Source of the DNA: Streptomyces xanthochromogenes | Lineage (GTDB): Bacteria; Actinomycetota; Actinomycetes; Streptomycetales; Streptomycetaceae | Assembly (NCBI RefSeq): GCF_014650455.1 | Contig: NZ_BMUZ01000007.1 | Coordinates: 109,942 to 173,941, forward strand | Length of the DNA: 64,000 nucleotides | Direction of reading: 5' to 3' | In this document: positions 1 to 7,532 of the stretch, piece by piece | Numbering within the stretch: the stretch's first letter is position 1 | Layout of the letters: each line of letters begins with the position of its first letter | Translations under genes and position numbers: made by a program | The notes under the pieces: generated by a model | Databases searched by the model: none | What the model saw: only the letters and a program-made list of their open reading frames with translations | What the model was told of the DNA's origin: nothing

Positions 1-44
1 CCCCCCCCGGTGCCGAGGTCCGCTCAGCCTCCGGGGAGTCCGAG

Positions 45-353
45 TCAGCCTCCGGGGAGTTCGAGGTCGCTCTTGTTCAGCTCCTCGATGTTCACGTCCT
101 TGAAGGTGAGGACCCGGACCTGCTTCACGAATCGGGCCGGCCGGTACATGTCCCACACCCAGGCGTCCGCCATCGACACCTCGAAGAACACCTCGCCCTG
201 GACCGAGTGCACCTGCATCTCGTAGTCGTTGGTGAGGTAGAAACGCCGCTCGGTCTCGATCACGTATTTGAACAGACCGACGACGTCGCGGTACTCCCGG
301 TAGAGCTTCAGCTCCATCTCGGTCTCGTACTTTTCGAGGTCCTCGGCGCTCAT
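45..353 (-). CDS. DUF2469 family protein
   Basis: This 102-residue acidic protein begins MSAEDLEKYETEMELKLYRE and matches the actinobacterial DUF2469 family in length and in its ...YREYRDVVGLFKYVIETERRF... core. The family has no established biochemical function. No signal peptide, membrane segment or metal-binding motif is visible. It is the last gene of the minus-strand run sipZ, NUDIX, DUF2469, separated by 55 nt from the NUDIX gene. The family assignment is secure; the role is unknown. Confidence 0.88.
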   Translation of the reverse strand: MSAEDLEKYETEMELKLYREYRDVVGLFKYVIETERRFYLTNDYEMQVHSVQGEVFFEVSMADAWVWDMYRPARFVKQVRVLTFKDVNIEELNKSDLELPGG

Positions 354-408
354 GGCATGTTCCCCTTCAGCCGTGCGTCCCCCTATTGTGCGTCAGTCCC
401 CTGGGCCC

Positions 409-903
409 CTAGACGATTTCCGGGGCCAGGACCACCGGCGCGTGCGGAGGACCCTCGTCGAGCAGCGTGCGCAGCAGCTCGGCGAGCCTGGTCGGGTACA
501 CCGTCTCACGCGCCGCTGACAGTTCGGCGGAGGTCCACCACCTCAGCCCCGAGGTGCTGCGTCGCTCCAGTTCCGTGAGGCCGGTCGGGGCGGCCTCGGT
601 CTGGGTGGTGCGGGCCAGGTAGTACCACTCGTCCTGGTCCCAGCGGCGCCCGTCGAAGGGGAACGAGCAGACGCGCTGCCACAGGACGGGACCGAGTTGG
701 ACGTCTGTGATCCCGGTCTCCTCCGCGAGTTCGCGCAGGGCCGCGTCGGCGCGGGTCTCGTCGCCCTCCAGACCGCCGCCGGGGGTGAACCACCAGGTGT
801 CGGCGGGGTCTTCGGGCTCGTAGCCGTGCATGAGCAGGATGCGGTCGTCGGGGTCGAGCAGAACGACCCGGGCGACCTTGCGCAGTTCGGGCACGGGGTT
901 CAC
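409..903 (-). CDS. NUDIX hydrolase
   Basis: The product is 164 residues. It contains a complete Nudix box: GGLEGDETRADAAL followed by RELAEETGI, which matches the GX5EX7REUXEEXGU pattern that binds the catalytic divalent metal. Members cleave nucleoside diphosphates linked to another moiety; the substrate cannot be read from the sequence. The start codon is GTG at 903-901 and overlaps the sipZ stop in a GTGA arrangement, so the two genes are probably translationally coupled. The C-terminal third is variable, as usual for the family. Confidence 0.9.
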   Translation of the reverse strand: MNPVPELRKVARVVLLDPDDRILLMHGYEPEDPADTWWFTPGGGLEGDETRADAALRELAEETGITDVQLGPVLWQRVCSFPFDGRRWDQDEWYYLARTTQTEAAPTGLTELERRSTSGLRWWTSAELSAARETVYPTRLAELLRTLLDEGPPHAPVVLAPEIV

Positions 904-1640
904 CTTCCGGCGGGCGCTGTGGTGCGGGCCCTGCGGCGGCGGGCGAGCCCGGCGACGGGCCCGTGGGCGGCGCCGACGACGATCAGGACCGCGCCGGCCA
1001 CGATGGCGCCCAGGACCAGTTTCACGGGCCCGGGCGAGGAGATGCCGCCGGGCAGGTCCGCGAAGCCCGTGGGCCGCACCAGCATGCCGTCCATGGGCCA
1101 GGCGATGGCGTCCACGCGGGCCGTCACCGTGCTCAGCGGGACGGAGCCGTTGGCGGCGTCGTCGAGGTGGACGCGGGAGTCGAGCGAGACGAGGCGGTCG
1201 TCGCCGAGGAGGAAGACCTGGCCCGCCGGGACCTTGGCGTCAAAGGGGGTGCCGGAGGCCTTCGCGCCGTGCAGATACGGTTCGTCCAGCGGCTTGCCGT
1301 TGATGGTGAGGCGGCCGTCCGTGCCGCAGCAGGCGACGTGGTCGCCGCCGATGCCGACGACGCGCTTGAGCATGGGCACGTTGGCCCACTTGGGGTCGTT
1401 GAACACCACGACGTCACCGCGTCGTACGTCGCCGCCGGATATGCGCTGGGCCAGCACCCGGTCGCCCGCCTTCACGGTGGGCGACATGGATTGGGTGGGC
1501 ACGGTGTACGGCTTGTACTGCACCGCGCCCCAGACGAAGCCGCCGAGGAAGAGGACACAGCCGACGGCCACGGCCACCCCCGACAGCACACTGCCGAGAC
1601 TGCGGCCGTGGCCGTCGTGGTCCTGTCCGTTACCGCTCAT
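900..1640 (-). CDS. sipZ: type I signal peptidase (SipZ-like)
   Basis: Membrane-bound serine/lysine protease that removes signal peptides from exported proteins. The 246-residue product has an N-terminal membrane segment (about residues 15-37), the catalytic-serine motif PTQSMSPTVKAGDRVLA, the catalytic-lysine motif LKRVVGIGGDHV and the GDDRLVSLDSRVH box, then a second hydrophobic segment near the C-terminus. In Streptomyces lividans four adjacent genes sipW-X-Y-Z are known, with sipZ heading a separate operon with unrelated genes. Here too it is separated from sipY by 104 nt and leads into the NUDIX and DUF2469 genes. Confidence 0.9.
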   Translation of the reverse strand: MSGNGQDHDGHGRSLGSVLSGVAVAVGCVLFLGGFVWGAVQYKPYTVPTQSMSPTVKAGDRVLAQRISGGDVRRGDVVVFNDPKWANVPMLKRVVGIGGDHVACCGTDGRLTINGKPLDEPYLHGAKASGTPFDAKVPAGQVFLLGDDRLVSLDSRVHLDDAANGSVPLSTVTARVDAIAWPMDGMLVRPTGFADLPGGISSPGPVKLVLGAIVAGAVLIVVGAAHGPVAGLARRRRARTTAPAGR

Positions 1641-1744
1641 CGCAGCGCTCCCTTACCGGCAGCGCCCCGGGACGCGTGTGGCATCCCGGGACCCCGGAGA
1701 TCGACATTCCGGGACCGCACCCTACCCGGCGGTATGCCCGCGGG

Positions 1745-2752
1745 TCAGCCCTTGGCCGCCGGGGTTTCCGCCTTGACCTGCGCTTGAACGAGCTTGCGCC
1801 GACGCCACAGCACCATCGGTACCGCGCCCGCGAGGCCGACGGCGGCGGGCGCCGCGGTGCCCATCGCGCTCAGGCCCGGCTGGTCGAAGGTGTCGGGGAC
1901 GCCGAGCCAGTCGATGCGGTTGAGCGGCCAGGCGATGGTGAAGGCGCGGCCGACGACCTCGTCGGTGGAGACCGTGCCGCCACCGGTCAGTTCCTGGTGG
2001 TAGCGGGAGTCGAGCGAGTTCTGGCGGTGGTCGCCCATCACCCAGATCCGGCCCTTGGGGACCTTGATCGGCCCGAACGGCATGTCGTCGCAGGCACTGT
2101 CGCCCGGGAAGATGTACGGCTCCTTCAGGGTCTTGCCGTTGACCGTGACCGGGCCGCCCTTCTTGCACTCGACGGTGTCGCCGCCGACCGCGATGACCCG
2201 CTTGATCAGGTCCTTCTCCTCGGCGGACGGCATCAGGCCGATGAAGGAGAGGAACTTCTGCGCGGCGTTCGGGTTCGGCGTGGGCTCGCCGTCGAGCCAG
2301 CCGCCCGGGTCGTGGAAGACGACGACCTCGCCGCGCTGCGGCTCGGCGCCGAACCACGGCGTGAGCTTGTCGACCAGGACCCGGTCGCCGCGCTGCAGGG
2401 TGTCCTGCATCGAGTCGGACGGGATGGAGAAGGCCTGGACGAGGAACGTCTTGATCAGCAGGGCGAGGACCAGTGCGATGCCGATGAGGAGCGGCAGTTC
2501 CTTCCAGAAGGAACGCGGCTTCTTGGGGGTGCGCCCCTCGCCCTCACCGGGTCCTTCGCCACCCGGTCCGCCGTCGCCCCGGCCGCTGTCCTGCGCCGGC
2601 ACCAGGTGCTCGGCCGGGGGGTTGTTCGCCGGTTCCGCGGAGCCGTGGCCCGCGACGGGGCCCGGGGAGGAATCGGCGAGCTGCTGCTCCGGCCGCTCCT
2701 CCGGCTCTTCGCGTCCGGATCGTGCGCCGACCGCCAAATCCCCCACATCCAC
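1745..2752 (-). CDS. sipY: type I signal peptidase (SipY-like)
   Basis: Third of the tandem signal peptidases, 335 residues. It has a long hydrophilic N-terminal extension (about 85 residues), a membrane segment ending in LIKTFLVQAF, the serine motif IPSDSMQDTLQRGDRVLVDK, the lysine motif DLIKRVIAVGGDTV, the GDHRQNSLDSRYH box and a C-terminal membrane anchor followed by WRRRK. The longest frame starts at GTG 2752. A second in-frame GTG at 2746 is better placed, five bases after AGGAG, so it may be the true start. The 5' end lies inside the extended sipX reading frame (see findings). Confidence 0.9.
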   Translation of the reverse strand: MDVGDLAVGARSGREEPEERPEQQLADSSPGPVAGHGSAEPANNPPAEHLVPAQDSGRGDGGPGGEGPGEGEGRTPKKPRSFWKELPLLIGIALVLALLIKTFLVQAFSIPSDSMQDTLQRGDRVLVDKLTPWFGAEPQRGEVVVFHDPGGWLDGEPTPNPNAAQKFLSFIGLMPSAEEKDLIKRVIAVGGDTVECKKGGPVTVNGKTLKEPYIFPGDSACDDMPFGPIKVPKGRIWVMGDHRQNSLDSRYHQELTGGGTVSTDEVVGRAFTIAWPLNRIDWLGVPDTFDQPGLSAMGTAAPAAVGLAGAVPMVLWRRRKLVQAQVKAETPAAKG

Positions 2753-3755
2753 TCCTCACTCTGTGCCACCGCCTGGCCCGTACGAGGCTCAGGCCCACCA
2801 CTCCCATAACGAGCGGGAGTTCCGCAGGGGTCGGGGGCTGGGCCGCTTGGTCCGGTCGTACCGCCGGATCCCGGGACGCCACCCTATGCGACGTACCGAG
2901 TGCAAAACCGCCGGGCGCGGCGGGCACCGAGCCGAACGTGGGCGGCACTTCGAGTCTGCGCCAGTGCGAGAAAGGCCAGGCCACGACCACTGCGCGGCCC
3001 ACCACACCGCTCACCGGGACGGTGCCGTGCCGGCCGTCGTCGAGGTGGTAGCGGGAGTCCGCGGAGTTGGACCGGTGGTCGCCCATGACGAAGATCCGGC
3101 CCTGGGGAACCTTTACCTCGAATTGGATGAGCGCGGGCGGATCATCGGGGGGTGTGAAGACGTACGGCTCGTCGAGGGGACGCCCGTTGACGGTGACCCT
3201 GCCGTCCTTGTCGCAGCATTTGACGGTGTCGCCGCCGACTCCGATGACGCGCTTGATGAGGTCCTGCTCGTTGTCGGAGGGCAGCAGACCGATGAAGGTC
3301 AGGCCCTCCTTGACCTGTTTGACGACGACGGGGTCCTGCCCCGAGGACGTCTTCTTCTCGTCCTTGAGCCAGCCGCCGGGGTCCTTGAAGACGACGACGT
3401 CGCCCCGTTCGGGCTTGGAGCCGAACCAGGGAGTGAGCTTGTCGACGAGGACGCGGTCGCCGATGGTGATGGTCTGCTGCATCGAGCCGGACGGGATCAC
3501 GAACGCCTGGACGAGGAAGGTCTTCAGGACCAGCGCGATGAGCAGCGCGACGGTGATGAGGAGCGGTATCTCGCGCACCGCGGAGCGGCGTCTGCGCCGC
3601 TTGACCTTGCGGGCGAGCCTGCGCCGCTCGGCGCGGCCGCTGTGGCCGCGTCGGCCGGGGGCGGGGGGCGTGGAGGTGGGCCGGGTGCCGGTGGGCAGGG
3701 GCTGGTCGTCTCCGCCGGCGGGGGCGGTGGGGCGCGAGCGCCCGCGGCTACCCAT
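2544..3755 (-). CDS. sipX: type I signal peptidase (SipX-like), 3' end uncertain
   Basis: The start is ATG at 3755-3753, eight bases inside the end of sipW, so translation is probably coupled. The protein shows a membrane segment (LLITVALLIALVLKTFLVQA), the serine motif IPSGSMQQTITIGDRVLVDK, the lysine motif DLIKRVIGVGGDTVKCC and GDHRSNSADSRYH, followed by a C-terminal hydrophobic stretch around PLVMGVVGLSLVRARR. Normal family members end near there. In this sequence the frame stays open into sipY and stops only at 2544, adding about 68 Arg/Gly-rich residues with no domain. A TGA in the neighbouring frame at 2758-2756 overlaps the sipY ribosome binding site. Either a 1-base indel hides the true stop or the extension is real. 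Confidence 0.82.
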   Translation of the reverse strand: MGSRGRSRPTAPAGGDDQPLPTGTRPTSTPPAPGRRGHSGRAERRRLARKVKRRRRRSAVREIPLLITVALLIALVLKTFLVQAFVIPSGSMQQTITIGDRVLVDKLTPWFGSKPERGDVVVFKDPGGWLKDEKKTSSGQDPVVVKQVKEGLTFIGLLPSDNEQDLIKRVIGVGGDTVKCCDKDGRVTVNGRPLDEPYVFTPPDDPPALIQFEVKVPQGRIFVMGDHRSNSADSRYHLDDGRHGTVPVSGVVGRAVVVAWPFSHWRRLEVPPTFGSVPAAPGGFALGTSHRVASRDPAVRPDQAAQPPTPAELPLVMGVVGLSLVRARRWHRVRSGCGGFGGRRTIRTRRAGGAAGAAARRFLPGPRRGPRLRGTGEQPPGRAPGAGAGQRPGRRRTGWRRTR

Positions 3756-4521
3756 GGCCGCCGCCGGGGCCCGGTACGTCGGTGAAGGCGCCGGAGCCGC
3801 CCAGCGAGGTCCAGCGCCCGAACGGCCAGCCGATCCAGTCGGCCCGTCCGATGACCCGGTCGACCGGCACCATGCCGCCGCCGGGGTCGCCGAGGTGGTC
3901 GCGGGAGTCGCTGGAGCGGGAGCGGTGGTCGCCGAGGACCCACAGGGTGCCATCGGGCACGACGATGTCGAAGGGCACCTGGGACGGGCTGTCGCCGGGG
4001 TGCAGATAGGGCTCGTCGACGGCCGTGCCGTTCACCTGGATCCTCCCCCGCCGGTCGCAGCACACCACGTGGTCGCCTCCCACGCCGATGACGCGCTTGA
4101 CGTAGTCGGTCTCGGCGGGCTCGGTCAGACCGAGGGCCGCTCCTGCTGAACGCATCGCACGGCCCACCGGGTTCCCCTCGTCGCCTTCTCGTACGAAGGA
4201 ACCCCGCCCGTCGAAGACGACGACGTCACCGCGTCGGGGTGTGTCGCCGAAGCGGTAGGCGAGCTTGTCGACCAGGACCCGGTCGCCGACCTTGAGGGTG
4301 GGTTCCATCGAGCCGCTGGGGATGAGGAAGGGCTGCACCACGAAGTGGCTGAGCAGCAGCAGGAGGACGACGCAGAGTGCGAACAGTGCTCCGGCCTTGC
4401 GCCAGGGCCCTTCGAGGTGGCCGGCCAGGGTGGTGAAACGCGCGGAGCGCGACCGCTCCGCAGGCCCCGGGTCGGGGGCCGCGGAAGGGTCGCGCTCCGT
4501 GTGCTGTGCTTCGGTGTCCAT
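3748..4521 (-). CDS. sipW: type I signal peptidase (SipW-like)
   Basis: The 257-residue product is the first of the sipW-X-Y run, 56 nt downstream of rplS. It has an N-terminal hydrophilic stretch, one clear membrane segment (LFALCVVLLLLLSHFVVQPF), the serine motif IPSGSMEPTLKVGDRVLVDK, the lysine motif DYVKRVIGVGGDHVVCC and GDHRSRSSDSRDH. No obvious C-terminal membrane anchor is visible, unlike the X and Y paralogues. Its stop codon (3750-3748) lies downstream of the sipX start. It processes secretory preproteins at the outer face of the membrane. Confidence 0.9.
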   Translation of the reverse strand: MDTEAQHTERDPSAAPDPGPAERSRSARFTTLAGHLEGPWRKAGALFALCVVLLLLLSHFVVQPFLIPSGSMEPTLKVGDRVLVDKLAYRFGDTPRRGDVVVFDGRGSFVREGDEGNPVGRAMRSAGAALGLTEPAETDYVKRVIGVGGDHVVCCDRRGRIQVNGTAVDEPYLHPGDSPSQVPFDIVVPDGTLWVLGDHRSRSSDSRDHLGDPGGGMVPVDRVIGRADWIGWPFGRWTSLGGSGAFTDVPGPGGGHG

Positions 4522-4577
4522 CGGGGCCAGAGCTTATCCGGCCGCCGTCGGACCCGTGCGCGGGTGTGAGCCGGGGC

Positions 4578-4928
4578 TCAGCGGTCGCGCTTCTCCTTGA
4601 TCTTCGCGGCCTTGCCGCGCAGCTCACGGAGGTAGTAGAGCTTGGCGCGACGGACGTCACCGCGGGTCACGACCTCGATCTTCTCGAAGATCGGGGAGTT
4701 CACCGGGAAGGTGCGCTCGACGCCGACGGAGAAGGAGACCTTGCGGACCGTGAAGGTCTCGGAGACACCGGCGCCCTGGCGGCGGATGACTACGCCCTTG
4801 AACTGCTGGATACGGGAGCGGTTGCCCTCGATCACGCGGACGTGGACGTTGACGGTGTCACCCGGGCGGAACGACGGGACGTCGCTGCGCAGCGTGGCGG
4901 CGTTGACGGAGTCGAGCAGGCTTGCCAT
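4578..4928 (-). CDS. rplS: 50S ribosomal protein L19
   Basis: 116 residues, full family length, with the characteristic PSFRPGDTVNVHVRVIEGNR and FKGVVIRRQGAGVSETFTVRK segments and a basic C-terminus. L19 sits at the 30S-50S interface. It follows trmD after a 126-nt spacer, in the conserved actinobacterial order rpsP-khpA-rimM-trmD-rplS. The spacer is long enough to hold its own promoter or leader. Confidence 0.97.
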   Translation of the reverse strand: MASLLDSVNAATLRSDVPSFRPGDTVNVHVRVIEGNRSRIQQFKGVVIRRQGAGVSETFTVRKVSFSVGVERTFPVNSPIFEKIEVVTRGDVRRAKLYYLRELRGKAAKIKEKRDR

Positions 4929-5054
4929 GACTGACTACTTCCTCACTGATGCCACAGGTCATCAGCGGAATTCGAGATGAATGGGGTGCTGTGCGCGAAG
5001 GGCGGGCGTCGTTCCCCCTGTGGCAGGGGCGCCGGCTGAGCGTACGGCAGCGGC

Positions 5055-5876
5055 CTATTCTTCCACGGCCTGCGGCCTGCGCCAAAATCGGCCGCCGGGC
5101 TCGGGGGCCCAGCCGAGGATGGAGAGGGTTTCGCGGTCCTTCTTGTCGAAGGCCGTGGCCTCGCAGCGTTCGATGAGGTCGGGCCGGTGCTGGGCGGTGC
5201 GCTTGAACGCCTCGTCCCGGCGCCAGCGCGCGATCTTGCCGTGGTGGCCGCTGAGCAGGACCTCGGGGATGCCGTGGCCGCGCCACTCGGGGGGCTTGGT
5301 GTAGACGGGCCCTTCGAGGAGGTTGGCCATGGCGCCGGGCGCGAAGGAGTCGTCGCGGTGGGACTCGGCGTTGCCGAGGACGCCGGGCAGCAGCCGGGCC
5401 ACCGCCTCGGTGATCACGAGGACCGCGGCCTCGCCACCGGCCAGGACGTAGTCGCCGATGGACACCTCGTACACGGGCAGCCGGGTGGCGTACTCGTCCA
5501 TGACGCGGCGGTCGATGCCTTCGTAGCGGGCCGGCGTGAAGATCAGCCAGGGCCGTTCGGAGAGTTCGACGGCGAGTTCCTGGGTGAAGGGGCGGCCGCT
5601 GGGCGTGGGCACGACCAGGACCGGGCTCCCCGCGCCGGACTCGTAGCCGTTCGCGAGCGCCTCGTCCAGGCAGTCGCCCCAGGGCTCGGTCTTCATGACC
5701 ATGCCGGGGCCGCCGCCGTAGGGGGTGTCGTCGACGGTGTTGTGCCGGTCGTACGTCCAGTCCCGCAGGTCGTGGACGTGGACGTCGAGCCGGCCGCGGG
5801 CCCTGGCCTTGCCGACCAGGGAGACGTTCAGCGGTTCGAGGTACTCGGGGAAGATCGTGACGACGTCGAGCCGCAT
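5055..5876 (-). CDS. trmD: tRNA (guanine37-N1)-methyltransferase TrmD
   Basis: 273 residues, typical for the actinobacterial enzyme. It methylates G37 next to the anticodon, preventing +1 frameshifting. Visible family signatures are the N-terminal VVTIFPEYLEPLNVSLVGKA, the GPGMVMKTEPWGD segment and the SAM-binding trefoil-knot region around SIGDYVLAGGEAAVLVI. The ATG start overlaps the rimM stop by one base in an ATGA arrangement, so the two are probably co-translated. Confidence 0.97.
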   Translation of the reverse strand: MRLDVVTIFPEYLEPLNVSLVGKARARGRLDVHVHDLRDWTYDRHNTVDDTPYGGGPGMVMKTEPWGDCLDEALANGYESGAGSPVLVVPTPSGRPFTQELAVELSERPWLIFTPARYEGIDRRVMDEYATRLPVYEVSIGDYVLAGGEAAVLVITEAVARLLPGVLGNAESHRDDSFAPGAMANLLEGPVYTKPPEWRGHGIPEVLLSGHHGKIARWRRDEAFKRTAQHRPDLIERCEATAFDKKDRETLSILGWAPEPGGRFWRRPQAVEE

Positions 5877-6493
5877 CAGCCGGCGTCCCCGGTGCTCCGG
5901 GAACCCGTGCCGGGTTCTTCGGACGCGTCGGTCTCCTCGTCGCGTGCGGAGGCGATCTCGGCGCGGTCGTCGATCAGGCCGGGCGGCGGGTCGATGACCG
6001 CGCGCTGTTCCTGGAGGTCGATCTCGGTGACGATCTGCTCGACGAACGGGATCATGACCTCGCTGCCGTCGGGCCGCTCCACGATGAAGAGGTCCTGCGA
6101 GGGCAGGTGGGTGATCTCGGTGATGCGGCCGACCTCGGTGCCGTCGGCGAGGACCACGTCCAGGTCCATGAGCTGGTGGTCGTAGTACTCGTCGGGCTCT
6201 TCCGGCAGCTCGGCCGGGTCGACGTCGGCGATGAGCAGGGTGTTGCGCAGGGCCTCGGCGGCGGTGCGGTCGCGCACGCCCTCGAAGCGCAGCAGCAGCC
6301 GGCCGCTGTGCACCCGGCCGGTCTCGATGGTGAGCGGGCCCGCCGACGCCGGGTCGGTGGTGAGGACGGCGCCGGGTCCGAGCCTCAGCTCGGGCTCGTC
6401 GGTGCGCACCTCGACGGTGACCTCGCCCTTGATGCCGTGGGCGCGGCCGATCCGCGCGACTACCAACTGCACGCTTGCTTCTCCTTCGGACAA
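5876..6493 (-). CDS. rimM: ribosome maturation factor RimM
   Basis: 205 residues. The N-terminal RimM barrel begins VARIGRAHGIKGEVTVEVRTDEP, and the PRC-barrel-like second domain contains DEYYDHQLMDLDVVLADG and IPFVEQIVTEIDL. The protein binds S19 and assists 30S head assembly. The C-terminal ~35 residues are an acidic, low-complexity extension common in streptomycetes. It lies downstream of khpA across 123 nt that contain a strong hairpin, and its stop overlaps the trmD start. Confidence 0.95.
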   Translation of the reverse strand: MSEGEASVQLVVARIGRAHGIKGEVTVEVRTDEPELRLGPGAVLTTDPASAGPLTIETGRVHSGRLLLRFEGVRDRTAAEALRNTLLIADVDPAELPEEPDEYYDHQLMDLDVVLADGTEVGRITEITHLPSQDLFIVERPDGSEVMIPFVEQIVTEIDLQEQRAVIDPPPGLIDDRAEIASARDEETDASEEPGTGSRSTGDAG

Positions 6494-6549
6494 CTGCGGC
6501 CTCGTGACGGCCGCGGCCTTCGTACCACTATGGCCCGGAACACGACTAC

Positions 6550-6582
6550 GGGCCGGGGAGGGCGAGAAGCCCTCCCCGGCCC
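6550..6582 (-). terminator. perfect 14-bp hairpin between khpA and rimM
   Basis: Positions 6550-6563 (GGGCCGGGGAGGGC) pair perfectly with 6569-6582 around a five-base loop. No T-tract follows on the minus strand. This fits a GC-only Streptomyces-type terminator, or an attenuator separating rpsP-khpA from rimM-trmD-rplS. Confidence 0.6.
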
Positions 6583-6616
6583 GAGCCGGCGTATCTAGGT
6601 AAAGCGACCCTACTGG

Positions 6617-6856
6617 TCAGCGGACCTGGTCCACGTCGACGAGGTCGACACGGATGCCACGACCGCCGATTGCACCCACGACGGTGCGCAGGGCGCGAGC
6701 GGTGCGGCCGTTGCGGCCGATCACCTTGCCGAGGTCGTCGGGGTGGACCCGGACCTCCAGCACGCGCCCCCGGCGCAGGTTGCGCGAGGCGACCTGCACG
6801 TCGTCGGGGTTGTCGACGATGCCTTTCACGAGGTGCTCGAGAGCCTCCTCGAGCAT
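6617..6856 (-). CDS. khpA: KH-domain RNA-binding protein KhpA
   Basis: 79 residues making up essentially one KH domain. It includes the LHPDDLGKVIGRNGR-type GXXG loop, here VIGRNGRTARALRTVV, and an N-terminal helix (MLEEALEHLVKGIVDNPDDV). In other bacteria KhpA pairs with KhpB/Jag as a small-RNA and mRNA binding complex linked to cell division. It starts two bases after the rpsP stop, and its place between rpsP and rimM is strongly conserved. Confidence 0.93.
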   Translation of the reverse strand: MLEEALEHLVKGIVDNPDDVQVASRNLRRGRVLEVRVHPDDLGKVIGRNGRTARALRTVVGAIGGRGIRVDLVDVDQVR

Positions 6857-6858
6857 GC

Positions 6859-7296
6859 TCAGGCCTCGGTCGACTCGGCGGCGGCCTCGGCCTCGTCCGC
6901 CTTCTTCTCGGTCTTCTTCGCCTTCTGGGTGATGGCCTCACCCTTGGCGTCGTCGCCCTCGAGGGTCTTGGCGAAGGCCTCGAAGGAAGCGCGCTTGTCT
7001 TCCTTCGCCTCCGGCTGCAGCAGCGGCGCGGGGGCCGGGAGGCCCTTGTGCGCCTGCCAGTCGCCGGTGAGCTTCAGGATGGCGAGGACGGCCTCGGTCG
7101 GCTGGGCGCCGACGGAGAGCCAGTACTGCGCACGCTCGGCGTCGACCTCGATGCGCGAGGGGTTGTACGTCGGGTGGTACAGACCGATTTCCTCGATCGC
7201 GCGACCGTCACGGCGAGTGCGGGCGTCGGCGACGACGATGCGGTAGTGCGGCTGGCGAATCTTGCCGAGGCGCTTGAGCTTGATCTTGACTGCCAC
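6859..7296 (-). CDS. rpsP: 30S ribosomal protein S16
   Basis: The start was set at GTG 7296-7294, giving MAVKIKLKRLGKIRQPHYRI, the invariant S16 N-terminus. An AGGAGA lies ten bases upstream. A longer frame reaches ATG 7335 but adds residues absent from the family. The product is 145 residues: the S16 domain occupies about the first 85, and the rest is a Lys/Glu/Ala-rich C-terminal extension common in Streptomyces. It is the first gene of the rpsP-khpA unit. Confidence 0.95.
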   Translation of the reverse strand: MAVKIKLKRLGKIRQPHYRIVVADARTRRDGRAIEEIGLYHPTYNPSRIEVDAERAQYWLSVGAQPTEAVLAILKLTGDWQAHKGLPAPAPLLQPEAKEDKRASFEAFAKTLEGDDAKGEAITQKAKKTEKKADEAEAAAESTEA

Positions 7297-7457
7297 TGGA
7301 GTGGTGTCTCCTGGTCTTGACGTGGTTGGGCACATGAGATGCCACGTGGGGTTGCGGTACTCGGGTGCCCGATGGACGCGTCAGCCGGAGGCGAGAGGGT
7401 TCCTGTGCGGCTGTCGAGTACAGCTAGCCATTGTGCCACACGCCTGGAGTGCGCACG

Positions 7458-7482
7458 CCGGGGGTCCGTGGGGCACCCCCGG
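7458..7482 (-). terminator. hairpin upstream of rpsP, downstream of the SprT-like gene
   Basis: CCGGGGGT at 7458-7465 pairs with ACCCCCGG at 7475-7482 around a nine-base loop. It lies in the 236-nt gap between rpsP (7296) and the SprT-like gene (7533). It could terminate minus-strand transcription of that gene before the rpsP promoter. There is no T-tract. Confidence 0.45.
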
Positions 7483-7532
7483 GCGGCCCGCTCCCCCGGA
7501 CCTGCCGCCCCTGCCGGCGGGCGGGCCCGGGG

